From Candidatus Fimivivens faecavium (GTDB lineage: Bacteria; Bacillota; Clostridia; Oscillospirales; Ruminococcaceae): a stretch of 54,257 bases of DNA. The stretch's first letter is position 1. Every line of letters starts with the position of its first letter. The notes under the pieces were generated by a model. The model was not told where the DNA came from. It did not search any database and saw nothing but the letters and a program-made list of their open reading frames with translations. Location of the stretch: the NCBI GenBank assembly GCA_018716105.1, contig DVKH01000023.1:1-54257 (forward strand). Direction: 5' to 3'. Positions 19,818 through 27,759 of this stretch are shown one piece after another. A program made the position numbers and the translations under genes.

Positions 19818-20641
19818 ATGTTCTCCTGCTCCTCACCAAAGCAGAGCGTCAGCCCCGCGCCGACCTCCTGCACCCCGATCCAAGCCGAAAGGCCGATCTT
19901 CGCCGCAAGGTCGGTGCAATGGCAGGCATGAACCGCCGTCGCGCCCCGCTCCCGAAGATACGCGCCCGTCTTGGACAGGATCTCTCCCGACGCCTTCTGG
20001 AGATGGAACCCGCCGAGGATGTCCAGGATCCGGTCCTTCCCCGTAACGGCGAGCGCATGCCGCACGATGTTGCAGATGCCAGAGTGGGAGCAGCCGGCCA
20101 TGACCGCCGTCCCGTCCTCTCCCCGCCAGGCCAGCGCCGTGTCGTCCAGGAGCGGATCGGGGATCTGTCCGCCGTGTGCGTCCAACGTTCCGAGGCAGCG
20201 CCCCTCTTCGAAGCCGAACACGCGCGGGATCTCCCCCAGAAAAACAAGCCGGCTGGTCAGCCAGAGCGGCTCCCGGCTCTCCTGAACCTCATAGCGCAGG
20301 AGCGTTTCCGGAAGTACCCCAAACGGCTCGCCGTTTATGTATTTCGGGAGCAGCGCTGCCGGATGGGCGATCAATCGGGTCTGGCCGCCGTCGGAGCGCC
20401 GGCTTTCCGGCAGAAAGCGGAGGCCCCATGTGTGATCATAGTGCCCATGGGACAAAATAACCGCGTCCAGCCGCGTGAGATCCACGCCGAGCATCCCCGC
20501 GTTTTTCACCGCGAGATCGGAGCACCCACTGTCCAGAAGGAACCGTTTTTCTTCCTCTTCCACCAGCGCGCAGAATCCCGCCTCGCCCGCGTAACGCCTG
20601 CCGTTGAGCGCATTGTTGTCGATTAAAACGGTAATCTTCAT
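19814..20641 (-). CDS. MBL-fold metallo-hydrolase
   Basis: A 275-residue metallo-beta-lactamase-fold hydrolase. The metal-binding HGHYDH is at 65-70 (VILSHGHYDHTWGL). CSHSGICNIV and ILGGFHLQ downstream are typical of the branch often annotated as dihydropterin-ribofuranosyl-aminobenzene-phosphate synthase-like. That annotation is not evidence of the reaction here, and the substrate is unknown. AAGGACGG precedes the ATG and a strong promoter lies at 20674-20702. It is the first gene of the operon continuing with trmB. Confidence 0.9.
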   Translation of the reverse strand: MKITVLIDNNALNGRRYAGEAGFCALVEEEEKRFLLDSGCSDLAVKNAGMLGVDLTRLDAVILSHGHYDHTWGLRFLPESRRSDGGQTRLIAHPAALLPKYINGEPFGVLPETLLRYEVQESREPLWLTSRLVFLGEIPRVFGFEEGRCLGTLDAHGGQIPDPLLDDTALAWRGEDGTAVMAGCSHSGICNIVRHALAVTGKDRILDILGGFHLQKASGEILSKTGAYLRERGATAVHACHCTDLAAKIGLSAWIGVQEVGAGLTLCFGEEQENI

Positions 20642-20673
20642 GTCTTGGCCGTCCTTTCGTCCGATTGTTTTTT

Positions 20674-20702
20674 ATTATAAGGCCAACCGCGCCGGGTTTC
20701 AA
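20674..20702 (-). promoter_or_regulatory. Sigma-A promoter of the MBL-trmB operon
   Basis: On the minus strand TTGAAA (20697-20702), a 17-base spacer and a perfect TATAAT (20674-20679), 32 bases before the start codon. Confidence 0.8.
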
Positions 20703-20912
20703 GGCGGAGCATCTTCCCCATCCGGTGTTTCGAACCCGTTTCTGAATTTTTTAACTGTTAAAAATTCATTTATCCGCCATCGCTTATCCGGCTCTTTCTT
20801 TTATTTTCGCCTTTTTATGCGCTCCCGCGTATTTTTGACCGGCCTTTTTTTGTGAGATTTTTCACATTTTCACCTCTTATTTGGTGGATAAAAGCGAATT
20901 TAATTCATTTTG

Positions 20913-20941
20913 TGGTCAGAGGTTACAATGCCTGCTATAAT
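20913..20941 (+). promoter_or_regulatory. Extended -10 promoter of the DUF1576 gene
   Basis: TGC-TATAAT (20933-20941) is a perfect extended -10. TGGTCA, a weak -35, lies 17 bases upstream. The predicted leader to 21067 is about 120 bases, with no regulatory RNA that I recognise. Confidence 0.55.
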
Positions 20942-21066
20942 AATTTTATAAAACCGCCCCGGCCGCCCTGGCCAAATGAAGAAACTGCGCAAAATCCCGG
21001 ACCGGCGGCGGAGCTTTTTCTTAACGCCGCAGGTAACAGATTCTATCACAACAAACAGGAGCAGCT

Positions 21067-22335
21067 ATGAAACAACGTCTCAACCCGCTCAGATTCCAGA
21101 CCAGCCACGTTGCGAAAGTACTTGTCACGGTTTTCGCCCTGTCGCTGATCGCGGCAGGTTTTCTTTGCGAGACGCCGCAGAATATCGCATCGGGCCTCTG
21201 GAAAATCGTCAACTCGCCTTCCATCCTCATCACCGACTATTTTGCCGTCGCCTCGATGGGCGCTGCATTCGTCAATGCGGGACTGGTCACCCTGATCTCG
21301 ATCGCGCTTTCGCTCTTTATCAAAACGCCCTACTCCGGTTCGTTCATCTCGATCATGTTCCTGATGTCGGGTTTCGCGCTGTTTGGGAAAAACCCGCTCA
21401 ACATCCTTCCGTTTTTTGTGGGGGTCTGGCTTTACGCCCGGATGAAAGGCAAGCCGATGGCCCGCTATACCAGCGCGGCGCTGTTCTCGACCACCCTCGC
21501 CCCGATCGTCAGCAAAATCGCGCTCACGGCCAAGCTTCCGCTTCTGTCCCGTTTTTCCCTCGCGGCAGGGATCGGGATCCTGATCGGGTTTATGATCGTC
21601 CCGCTCGCCGAGCACGCCTTTTCAACCCACATGGGCTTTACGCTGTTCAACTACGGCTTCACCGGCGGGCTGATCGCGCTGGTCGTCGCGTCGGTTGTCA
21701 AGGCCCTTGGAATGAGCATCGAAACCAGCAGCATCTGGCAGACCGGCCAGCCCGCTTTTGCGGTCGGCTATTTGTTGCTGATGCTGTGTATTCTGGGAAT
21801 CGCAGGGCTTTATCTCTGCGGTTTCACCTTCCAAACCTTTGTCAGAATGATGCGCCATTCCGGCCGCGCCCCAACCGACTTCGTCATGACCGACGGAATC
21901 GGCGCGACGATGATCAACATGTCCGCCGTGGGGCTGATCGGCGCCGCATACATCTTTCTGATCGGAGGCGACTTTAACGGCCCGGTCATCGGCGCGATCT
22001 TCACGGCCGCCGGATTCGGCGCCGCGGGCGAGCACCCCAAAAATGTGATCCCGGTCATGGCCGGGGTCTATCTCGGATCGGTCCTGATGGTCGCGGACAC
22101 CACCTCGCCGGGGCTGCAGCTCGCGGCGCTGTTCGGTTCCGCCCTCGCCCCGGTCGCGGGGCAGTTCGGCTGGTTTTACGGCGTGCTCGCCGGGTTCCTG
22201 CACTCCGCGGTCGTTCTCGCGGTCGGCGCGCCGTGCGGCGGCTATAACCTGTACAACAACGGTTTCTCGGCGGGCCTCGTCGCGCTGGTGATGGTCTCGA
22301 CCATCCAGGGCTTTTCTAAAAAACGGATTTCCTAA
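21067..22335 (+). CDS. DUF1576 polytopic membrane protein
   Basis: A 422-residue integral membrane protein with about ten to twelve hydrophobic helices. The two halves carry related motifs: FTLFNYGFTGGLIALV near residue 195 and YNLYNNGFSAGLVALV near 400, typical of DUF1576 and suggesting an internal duplication or inverted-repeat transporter fold. APVAGQFGWFYG and VGAPCGGYNLYNNGF near the C-terminus are further family hallmarks. AGGAG lies just upstream of the ATG. The gene is monocistronic with its own promoter and terminator. Transport is likely from the topology; no substrate can be proposed. Confidence 0.85.
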   Translation: MKQRLNPLRFQTSHVAKVLVTVFALSLIAAGFLCETPQNIASGLWKIVNSPSILITDYFAVASMGAAFVNAGLVTLISIALSLFIKTPYSGSFISIMFLMSGFALFGKNPLNILPFFVGVWLYARMKGKPMARYTSAALFSTTLAPIVSKIALTAKLPLLSRFSLAAGIGILIGFMIVPLAEHAFSTHMGFTLFNYGFTGGLIALVVASVVKALGMSIETSSIWQTGQPAFAVGYLLLMLCILGIAGLYLCGFTFQTFVRMMRHSGRAPTDFVMTDGIGATMINMSAVGLIGAAYIFLIGGDFNGPVIGAIFTAAGFGAAGEHPKNVIPVMAGVYLGSVLMVADTTSPGLQLAALFGSALAPVAGQFGWFYGVLAGFLHSAVVLAVGAPCGGYNLYNNGFSAGLVALVMVSTIQGFSKKRIS

Positions 22336-22388
22336 GGCGCTTCCCTTCCCGGCACGCAGGCAAACGCGAAAACCCGTTCCGGAAATTG

Positions 22389-22420
22389 AAAGCGGCGGAA
22401 TCAAGTTCCGCCGCTTTTTT
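22389..22420 (+). terminator. Rho-independent terminator after the DUF1576 gene
   Basis: A perfect 12-base-pair stem (22389-22400 with 22406-22417), TCAAG loop and a six-T tail. Confidence 0.9.
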
Positions 22421-22523
22421 CATGATCCACAACCGTGGAACAAATTCCATTTTTATGATAAAATAAAAACAGATGCAATAAAACGCCCCATTCGTGGATT
22501 AATGATATGAAAGGACGAAAACA

Positions 22524-23087
22524 ATGCTTCCAATATGCTTGATGTCAGTTGTTGAAAGCAGGAACGGCTGCAGCGGCCAACTGGAACTGTGGATTGGGAA
22601 GATCGCAGCCGACGCGGATTCCCATGCCCTTGCAGACCTCTATCACTGCACGAGCGCCGCGGTCTATGCTTTTGCCCTTTCGATTGTGAAGAACACGTAC
22701 GATGCAGAGGATGTCCTGCACGACTGCTATGTGAAGGTCTTCTCCGCCGCCCAAACCTACCGCCCCTGCGGGAAGCCAATGGCCTGGATTATGGCGATCG
22801 CCAGAAATCTGTGCCTTCATAAACTGCGGGAGCATCAGAGGACGGCGGATTTCCCCGCTGAAAACTGGGAAGAGGCCCTCGAGGCGCAGGAGACCATTTC
22901 CCACGAGGACCGGATAATCATCCGGGAATGCATGAACCGGCTCTCGGAAGAGGAACGGCAGATTGTCGTCCTTCACGCGGCAAGCGGGTTTAAACACCGG
23001 GAAATCGCGCAGGTGCTGGAACTGCCTTTGCCCACGGTTCTATCAAAATACCACCGGGCAATCAAGAAATTACAGAAATATTTATGA
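22524..23087 (+). CDS. ECF-type sigma factor paired with an RsgI-like anti-sigma factor
   Basis: A 187-residue sigma-70 family protein. Region 2 is at about 35-105 (YDAEDVLHDCYVKVFSAAQTY, then PMAWIMAIARNLCL) and region 4 at about 130-185 (LSEEERQIVVLHAASGFKHREIAQVLELPLPTVLSKYHRAIKKLQ). The first 30 residues are an unusual extension; an alternative start is the in-frame ATG at 22542. AAGGACG precedes the chosen ATG. The anti-sigma gene starts 14 bases after the stop, so the sigma factor is presumably held at the membrane by that protein. Its regulon probably includes this operon. Confidence 0.9.
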   Translation: MLPICLMSVVESRNGCSGQLELWIGKIAADADSHALADLYHCTSAAVYAFALSIVKNTYDAEDVLHDCYVKVFSAAQTYRPCGKPMAWIMAIARNLCLHKLREHQRTADFPAENWEEALEAQETISHEDRIIIRECMNRLSEEERQIVVLHAASGFKHREIAQVLELPLPTVLSKYHRAIKKLQKYL

Positions 23088-23101
23088 AAGGGGAGAGAAT
23101 C

Positions 23102-24832
23102 ATGCAAAACAGGGAAACCGAAAACAGGGTTCAGCAGGCGTTTTCCCATCTGGCCCCGCCGGATGTTTTGGAATCCGTTCTCTCCGACTGTCAGGCCCGG
23201 AATCTGAATGAGGAGAAAGGGACGGTATTATCCATGCCAGAGAAACAGAAGGCCCCAAAGTGGGTAAAATGGGCCGCCGGCGCAGCGGCGGCGCTTGTCC
23301 TTGCCGCGGGCGGCGCGGGCTATTATCAGATCAACCATCTGGTCGCTTCCACCGTGTCGCTCGATGTGAACCCGAGCATCGAAATCAAAGTCAATCAAAA
23401 AGAAAAGGTCCTGGAGGTCATCCCGCGGAACGAAGACGCACAGGTCATCACCGGGGACATGGATTTCCGCGGCAGCGACCTGGAGCTGACGGTCAACGCC
23501 CTGATCGGCTCCATGCTGCGAAACGGTTATCTCAGCGAGATCGCCAATTCCATCCTGGTCAGCGTAGACAGCAAAGACTCCGCCAAGGGGGAAGCGCTTG
23601 AGAAAAAGCTGACCGAGGAGATCAACGAGTTTCTCAAGACCAATGATTTCAGCGGCTCGGTCCTCAGCCAAACCCTTGCGGCCGATTCGGAGCAGCAAAA
23701 GCTGGCGGAAGACTATGGAATCACCCTGGGAAAAGCGCAGTTGATCCAGGAGATCATGGAAAAAGACCCGCGCCATACCTTCGCAGATCTCGCCTCCCTC
23801 TCGATCAACGAATTGAACCTGCTGCACAGTTCCGACGCCGCACAGCCCGCCGTCATGGAGATCAGCACCACCGGCAACGCAAGCGAGAAAGCCTACATCG
23901 GCGAAGCAAAGGCAAAAGCGGCGGCGCTTTCACATGCCGGACTCAAGGAGGACCAAATCAGCCGCTACCAGATGGAGTTCGACTATGAACACGGCGTCAT
24001 GGTCTATGAGATTGAGTTTTACGCAGACGGCTATGAGTACGGCTATGATATCAACGCCGCAACCGGCGACATCGTTTCCCACGAAAGAGAACGGGACGAC
24101 GATTTCGCGGCTTGGCCGCAGCAGGGATCCGCAGCCGCAAACAGCGCCGAATATATCAGCGAGGCCAGCGCGAAGTCCATCGCCCTCAAGCATGCGGGAC
24201 TGCAGGAATCGTCCGTCAACTTTATCAGGAGCAAGATCGATTATGACGACGGCCGCGCCGTCTACGACGTCGAGTTCTGGAGCGGCAGCACCGAGTACGA
24301 CTACGAGATCGATGCGGTGAGCGGCGAAATCATCGGCTACGACTACGACATCGAAACCTATCAGCCCTCGGCCAGCCAGAACGGCAGCTATATCAGCGAG
24401 GCCAGCGCGAAGTCCATCGCCCTCAAGCATGCGGGACTGCAGGAATCGTCCGTCAACTTCATCAGGAGCAAGATCGACTATGACGACGGCCGCGCCGTCT
24501 ACGACGTCGAGTTCTGGAGCGGCAGCACCGAGTACGACTACGAGATCGACGCGGTGAGCGGCGAAATCATCGGCTACGACTACGACGCCGAAGGCGACCA
24601 GCCGTCCAGCCAGGGCAGCGGCGACATCGGCGCCGAAAAGGCAAAGTCCATTGCCTTTTCTCATGCAGGCGTTTCCTCCAGCAGTGTGTACAGTGCAAAG
24701 TGTGAACTGGACTACGATGATGGCCGGAGGATCTATGAGGTGGAATTCAAATCCGGCGGCTATGAGTTTGGCTATGACATCGACGCTTCCAATGGCAACA
24801 TCCTTCAACATGAAAAGGAGCGGGACGACTAA
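23102..24832 (+). CDS. RsgI-type membrane anti-sigma factor with four PepSY-like repeats
   Basis: A 576-residue single-pass membrane protein. The short N-terminal cytoplasmic part (1-55) should bind the sigma factor; a transmembrane helix lies at about 56-77; the RsgI signature LDVNPSIEIKVNQKEKVLEV starts at 87. The external region ends in four PepSY-like domains at about 264-335, 351-416, 430-495 and 509-575, each with the pattern KS(I/A)AL-x-HAGL, DYDDGR-x-VY-V-EF and YDYEID. Repeats 2 and 3 are identical in protein sequence. Start at 23102 is chosen because GGGGAGAG is just upstream; the frame is open from 23084. It likely senses an extracellular condition, but the ligand is unknown. Confidence 0.88.
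   Translation: MQNRETENRVQQAFSHLAPPDVLESVLSDCQARNLNEEKGTVLSMPEKQKAPKWVKWAAGAAAALVLAAGGAGYYQINHLVASTVSLDVNPSIEIKVNQKEKVLEVIPRNEDAQVITGDMDFRGSDLELTVNALIGSMLRNGYLSEIANSILVSVDSKDSAKGEALEKKLTEEINEFLKTNDFSGSVLSQTLAADSEQQKLAEDYGITLGKAQLIQEIMEKDPRHTFADLASLSINELNLLHSSDAAQPAVMEISTTGNASEKAYIGEAKAKAAALSHAGLKEDQISRYQMEFDYEHGVMVYEIEFYADGYEYGYDINAATGDIVSHERERDDDFAAWPQQGSAAANSAEYISEASAKSIALKHAGLQESSVNFIRSKIDYDDGRAVYDVEFWSGSTEYDYEIDAVSGEIIGYDYDIETYQPSASQNGSYISEASAKSIALKHAGLQESSVNFIRSKIDYDDGRAVYDVEFWSGSTEYDYEIDAVSGEIIGYDYDAEGDQPSSQGSGDIGAEKAKSIAFSHAGVSSSSVYSAKCELDYDDGRRIYEVEFKSGGYEFGYDIDASNGNILQHEKERDD
24152..24349 (+). repeat. PepSY repeat, copy 1 of a recent tandem duplication
   Basis: A 198-base unit inside the RsgI-like gene, repeated at 24389-24586 with a period of 237 bases (79 codons). 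The two copies differ at three positions only, all synonymous third bases. Confidence 0.95.
24389..24586 (+). repeat. PepSY repeat, copy 2 of a recent tandem duplication
   Basis: Second copy of the 198-base unit. The 13-codon spacer between the copies is not itself repeated with the same fidelity, so the identity is confined to the domain. Confidence 0.95.
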
Positions 24833-24849
24833 TCCCGCTCCCTGGAGAG

Positions 24850-24885
24850 AAAGGCGCGCAGTTTGAAAGCCTGCGCGCCTTTTCG
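24850..24885. terminator. Bidirectional terminator after the RsgI-like gene
   Basis: A 12-base-pair stem (24850-24861 with 24871-24882) around a nine-base loop, with TTTT after it, between convergent genes. Confidence 0.8.
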
Positions 24886-24906
24886 TTTCGGTATTTTCGA
24901 ATGATT

Positions 24907-25323
24907 TTATCTTCTCATCAGCTTTTGTATTGTCCCGCGGATTGATTTGAGTCCTTCCTCGAGGTCGTCGGTCCCGAGAACGCTCTGTTCAATCGGGCAT
25001 ATCCCGTCCCGCGTCCGGTTTTCGATGCGGGGAACCCGCTCGCCGAAACGGTGCGGAACACCGCGCGCCGACAGGAATTCGATCGCGCTTTCGCTCATCA
25101 CCGCGCCGTAAATCTCGGCCGCTCCCCCGAGCACGAGAAGCATTGCCGCAGCCTTTCCAATCACCCGGTCGGCGACGGAAGCTCCCATGAGGTCTTCCGG
25201 ATGCCGGTCGTAAATCGATAGGATCGGTTTTACCCCGATTCCTCGCCGCGCATCGACGATCACTCCGCCCCGCGCCACCACGCACGAATATTCTCCGCGC
25301 TCCAAAACGGTTTTTGGCTCCAT
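24907..25323 (-). CDS. DUF1893 domain protein
   Basis: A 138-residue soluble protein matching DUF1893: an opening YSCVVARGGVIVDARRGIGVKPILSIYD, then a central GASVADRVIGKAAAMLLVLGGAAEIYGAVMS and the closing PHRFGERVPRIENRTRDGICPIEQSVL. The family is predicted to have a cytidine-deaminase-like fold, but no activity has been established to my knowledge. Start at 25323 (MEPKTVLERG) is chosen because AGGAGG lies 6 bases upstream; the open frame extends further but without a ribosome site. A promoter at 25484-25512 leaves a GC-rich leader of about 150 bases with two potential hairpins. Confidence 0.85.
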   Translation of the reverse strand: MEPKTVLERGEYSCVVARGGVIVDARRGIGVKPILSIYDRHPEDLMGASVADRVIGKAAAMLLVLGGAAEIYGAVMSESAIEFLSARGVPHRFGERVPRIENRTRDGICPIEQSVLGTDDLEEGLKSIRGTIQKLMRR

Positions 25324-25483
25324 CCATTTCCTCCTGTCCCCGCCCCAGGCAGCGGGCTCACTTTTCCTTTTCGCGCTGCCGGGAAGAGGGCTTTTTAAAA
25401 AGACGTCCCTTATCTGTCCGCGCAGTTCGCATCCCCGCTCTCCGGCGGGCTCCTGGCAAAAAGCGATAGATTTACATGAATTT

Positions 25484-25512
25484 ATTGTAACATCGTCCAA
25501 ATCCAATTACAA
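25484..25512 (-). promoter_or_regulatory. Sigma-A promoter of the DUF1893 gene
   Basis: On the minus strand TTGTAA (25507-25512), a 17-base spacer and TACAAT (25484-25489), with a TG extended -10 element. It lies about 38 bases outside the hairpin repeat at 25550. Confidence 0.7.
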
Positions 25513-25549
25513 GTAGGGAAAACAATGCGCGCTGAACCCGCGAAAGCGT

Positions 25550-25843
25550 TATAATAACCGCAGGGAAAACAGCTTTGCTGTTTTCTTTCAGCCGCCTTCG
25601 GCGGCCCAATGCCGCTTTGCGGCATACTGCGCTTGTTACACCAGAACCCAAATCGTTTATAAAACGATTTGTACGCCGCTTCTGCGGCGCACAGGCCCGA
25701 TGGGCCTGCCGTTATGGTATCATAACCGCAGGGAAAACAGCTCTGCTGTTTTCATTTCCGCCGCCTTCGGCGGCCCAATGCCGCTTTGCGGCATACTGCG
25801 CTTGTTACACCAGAACTCAAATTGGCTGAGCCAATGGTATCAT
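25550..25843 (-). repeat. Modular hairpin-rich repeat element, copy A
   Basis: A noncoding array of about eight short hairpins separated by conserved linkers, written in minus orientation. Plus-strand hairpins include AAAACAGCTTTGCTGTTTT (25566-25584), GCCGCCTTCGGCGGC, ATGCCGCTTTGCGGCAT, AAATCGTTTATAAAACGATTT, CGCCGCTTCTGCGGCG and CAGGCCCGATGGGCCTG. A block of about 92 bases (25556-25647) recurs almost unchanged at 25724-25816. The box TGCGGTTATNATA (minus strand) occurs internally (G form) and at the 25550 end (T form). The same linkers occur in copy B. It sits between the divergent DUF1893 and symporter genes and ends 38 bases before the symporter start. Confidence 0.9.
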
Positions 25844-25881
25844 GAAGCCCCATTGGCAGACAGCGCTTGGAGGTGTCGGCA

Positions 25882-27276
25882 TTGCAAAACAGCGCTTATC
25901 TTGTTTCAACCGTCCTGACCATCCTCGCCGTTTCCGGATTCGGCGTCTGGGCCAGCCGCAGGGTCAAGAACTCGGCCGACTTTTCGGTGGGGTCGCGCTC
26001 CTTCTCCGCGCCAAAGGTCGCCTGCGCGATCATCGGGACCCTCGTCGGCGGCGCCTCGACGGTCGGGACCGCGCAGGCCGCCTATGTCAGCGGCGTCAGC
26101 GCGATGTGGTTTGTCATAGGGGCCAGCGGCGGAAGCCTCCTGCTCGGCCTGGTCTTTGCAAAGCCCCTCCGAGAGGCGGAAGTGACAACCGTCACGGAAT
26201 ACATTGAGCGGCACTTCGGCCACCGCGCCTGCCTCGCCTCCAGCGTGGTCTCCTCGTTTGCAACCTACATCCACACCAGCGGACAGTTGCTGAGCGCGAT
26301 GGCGATTCTGACCGCGCTGTTCGGCATTTCAAACGGCCTTGCCATCCTTGTCTCCGCGCTTCTGATCCTCTCCTATATCTTTCTCGGCGGCTTTCTCGGT
26401 TCAAGCGCGATCGGCCAGGCGAAAACCTTTCTGCTGTTCGCCACCCTGCTGATCGGCGGGTGGATCGTCCTTCGTGAGATGAACGGCTTTTCCGGGTTCG
26501 CGGTCTTTTCGTTCGATCCCTGGTTCAACCTTTTCAGCGGGGGAGTCGCCGCTTCGCTCGCGCAGGGCTTTTCGGTTGCTCTCGGCATCTGCGCCAGCCA
26601 GACCTACCTTCAGGCGGTGTTCGCGGGCAGATCCATCGCCCAATCCCGCGCGGGGTGCTTCCTCGCGGCGGCCTTCACCCTCCCGGTCGGGGCGATCTGC
26701 ACCATGATCGGCATGTTCATGCGCCACGCGCACCCGGATATCGCCTCGTCTGAGACGCTCACCCGCTTTATCCTCACTTATATGAGCCCCGCGGCCGGCG
26801 GGATCGTGATCGGAACGCTGATTATCTCGGCCGTCTCCACCGGGGCGGGCCTGATCCTTGGGATCGGCACCATGCTCTCCCGCGACATCTACAAAGGCTG
26901 CATCAAGAAAGACGCGACCGACCGTGAAGAGCTGTTTTCGCTCCGGGTCTGCATCCTCATCCTGGTCCTCGCCTGCATCGCAATGGTCTCGCTGAATCTC
27001 GATTCTTTGATTCTCCAGTGGGCGTTTCTCTCGATGGCGCTGCGCGCGACGGTCATCCTGATGCCGGTGTCGGTCGTCCTCCTCTCCCGCGGGCGGATCC
27101 CGAAACGCGCGGGCCTTTGGGCCATCGTTCTCGCGCCGCTCGCCGCTTATCTCAGCAGCCTGGCCAAAGCCGTCACGCTCGACCCGCTCTACGTCGGCCT
27201 GACCGCAAGCGCGCTCATCTTCGCATCCGGATATCTCATCGGCGCCGTCCAGCAAAAAGACAGCATAAAAAAGTAA
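25882..27276 (+). CDS. Sodium:solute symporter family (SSS) transporter
   Basis: A 464-residue integral membrane protein with about 12-13 hydrophobic helices. SSS hallmarks are the helix-1/2 region GFGVWASRRVKNSADFSVGSR, the Gly-rich AIIGTLVGGASTVGTAQAAY and the VTEYIERHFGHRA segment. Helix eight has LIISAVSTGAGLILGIGTMLSRDIY, the usual Na+-site region. The substrate is not predictable. Start is assigned to TTG at 25882 because GGAGGTG lies 6 bases upstream; an in-frame TTG at 25867 lies within that site's flank. The hairpin repeat A ends immediately upstream, so the promoter is either in it or very short. Confidence 0.88.
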   Translation: MQNSAYLVSTVLTILAVSGFGVWASRRVKNSADFSVGSRSFSAPKVACAIIGTLVGGASTVGTAQAAYVSGVSAMWFVIGASGGSLLLGLVFAKPLREAEVTTVTEYIERHFGHRACLASSVVSSFATYIHTSGQLLSAMAILTALFGISNGLAILVSALLILSYIFLGGFLGSSAIGQAKTFLLFATLLIGGWIVLREMNGFSGFAVFSFDPWFNLFSGGVAASLAQGFSVALGICASQTYLQAVFAGRSIAQSRAGCFLAAAFTLPVGAICTMIGMFMRHAHPDIASSETLTRFILTYMSPAAGGIVIGTLIISAVSTGAGLILGIGTMLSRDIYKGCIKKDATDREELFSLRVCILILVLACIAMVSLNLDSLILQWAFLSMALRATVILMPVSVVLLSRGRIPKRAGLWAIVLAPLAAYLSSLAKAVTLDPLYVGLTASALIFASGYLIGAVQQKDSIKK

Positions 27277-27464
27277 TCTTCCCCGCGCGCGGCAACTGGT
27301 TTGGGGCGGAGCCGGCGCCATCGGGTTCCTACATACAAAAAGGCACGCCGGCCGGTTATCCCTGTCCGTTTGCAAACAAGATGCGCGGACTAGTCCAATG
27401 CGATCCACCGGGCCAGAGCGCAGCTCAAGGTTACACCCACTGAGCTTTTAAACCGCAAAAATTT

Positions 27465-27501
27465 AAAAAAGCCGGATGGATCAATTCCATCCGGCTTTTT
27501 T
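27465..27501 (+). terminator. Strong rho-independent terminator downstream of the symporter
   Basis: A perfect 16-base-pair stem (27465-27480 with 27486-27501), TCAAT loop and T run. It lies about 190 bases after the symporter stop; the stretch between shows no gene with a ribosome site. Confidence 0.9.
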
Positions 27502-27759
27502 AAATCCAAGCGCTTCCCCAACCAGGATCACTTTGATCTAAGTCCTTTTCTCTGGATCGCATGTACTGCGAAGCTGGAACGGATTCCCCCTCGCTTGTGC
27601 AGCCGGAAGCGCCGGGCTTCGGACAGGCGAGGCGCCCCCATTTGGGTGCAGCGGACGGTGCATTCCCGCCGGATCGCGTGGGCTGACGGCAAAGCAGCGG
27701 GGCGCTTGTAAACGCAAATCCGGGCCGCCCCGCTTGGAGAAAGCCCGGATCGTTTGATG
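27502..27759. other. Intergenic stretch with interleaved stems (possible pseudoknot)
   Basis: No gene is supported here. Two 8-base-pair stems have interleaved arms: 27696-27703 pairs with 27727-27734, and 27718-27725 pairs with 27743-27750. The second can extend by AAACG/CGTTT (27710-27714 with 27751-27755). The order is that of an H-type pseudoknot. It lies directly after the spoVT stop on the minus strand. Confidence 0.45.

Noticed and set aside
25550-25843. Possible CRISPR array in the repeat-rich intergenic regions
   Set aside because: The repeats are not short identical units with unique spacers of constant size; the variable parts are themselves palindromes, and no cas genes are present.
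27018-27443. Plus-strand open frame overlapping the symporter 3' end
   Set aside because: Most of it lies in a shifted frame of the symporter gene and no ribosome site precedes it; the part after 27276 has no independent start signal.
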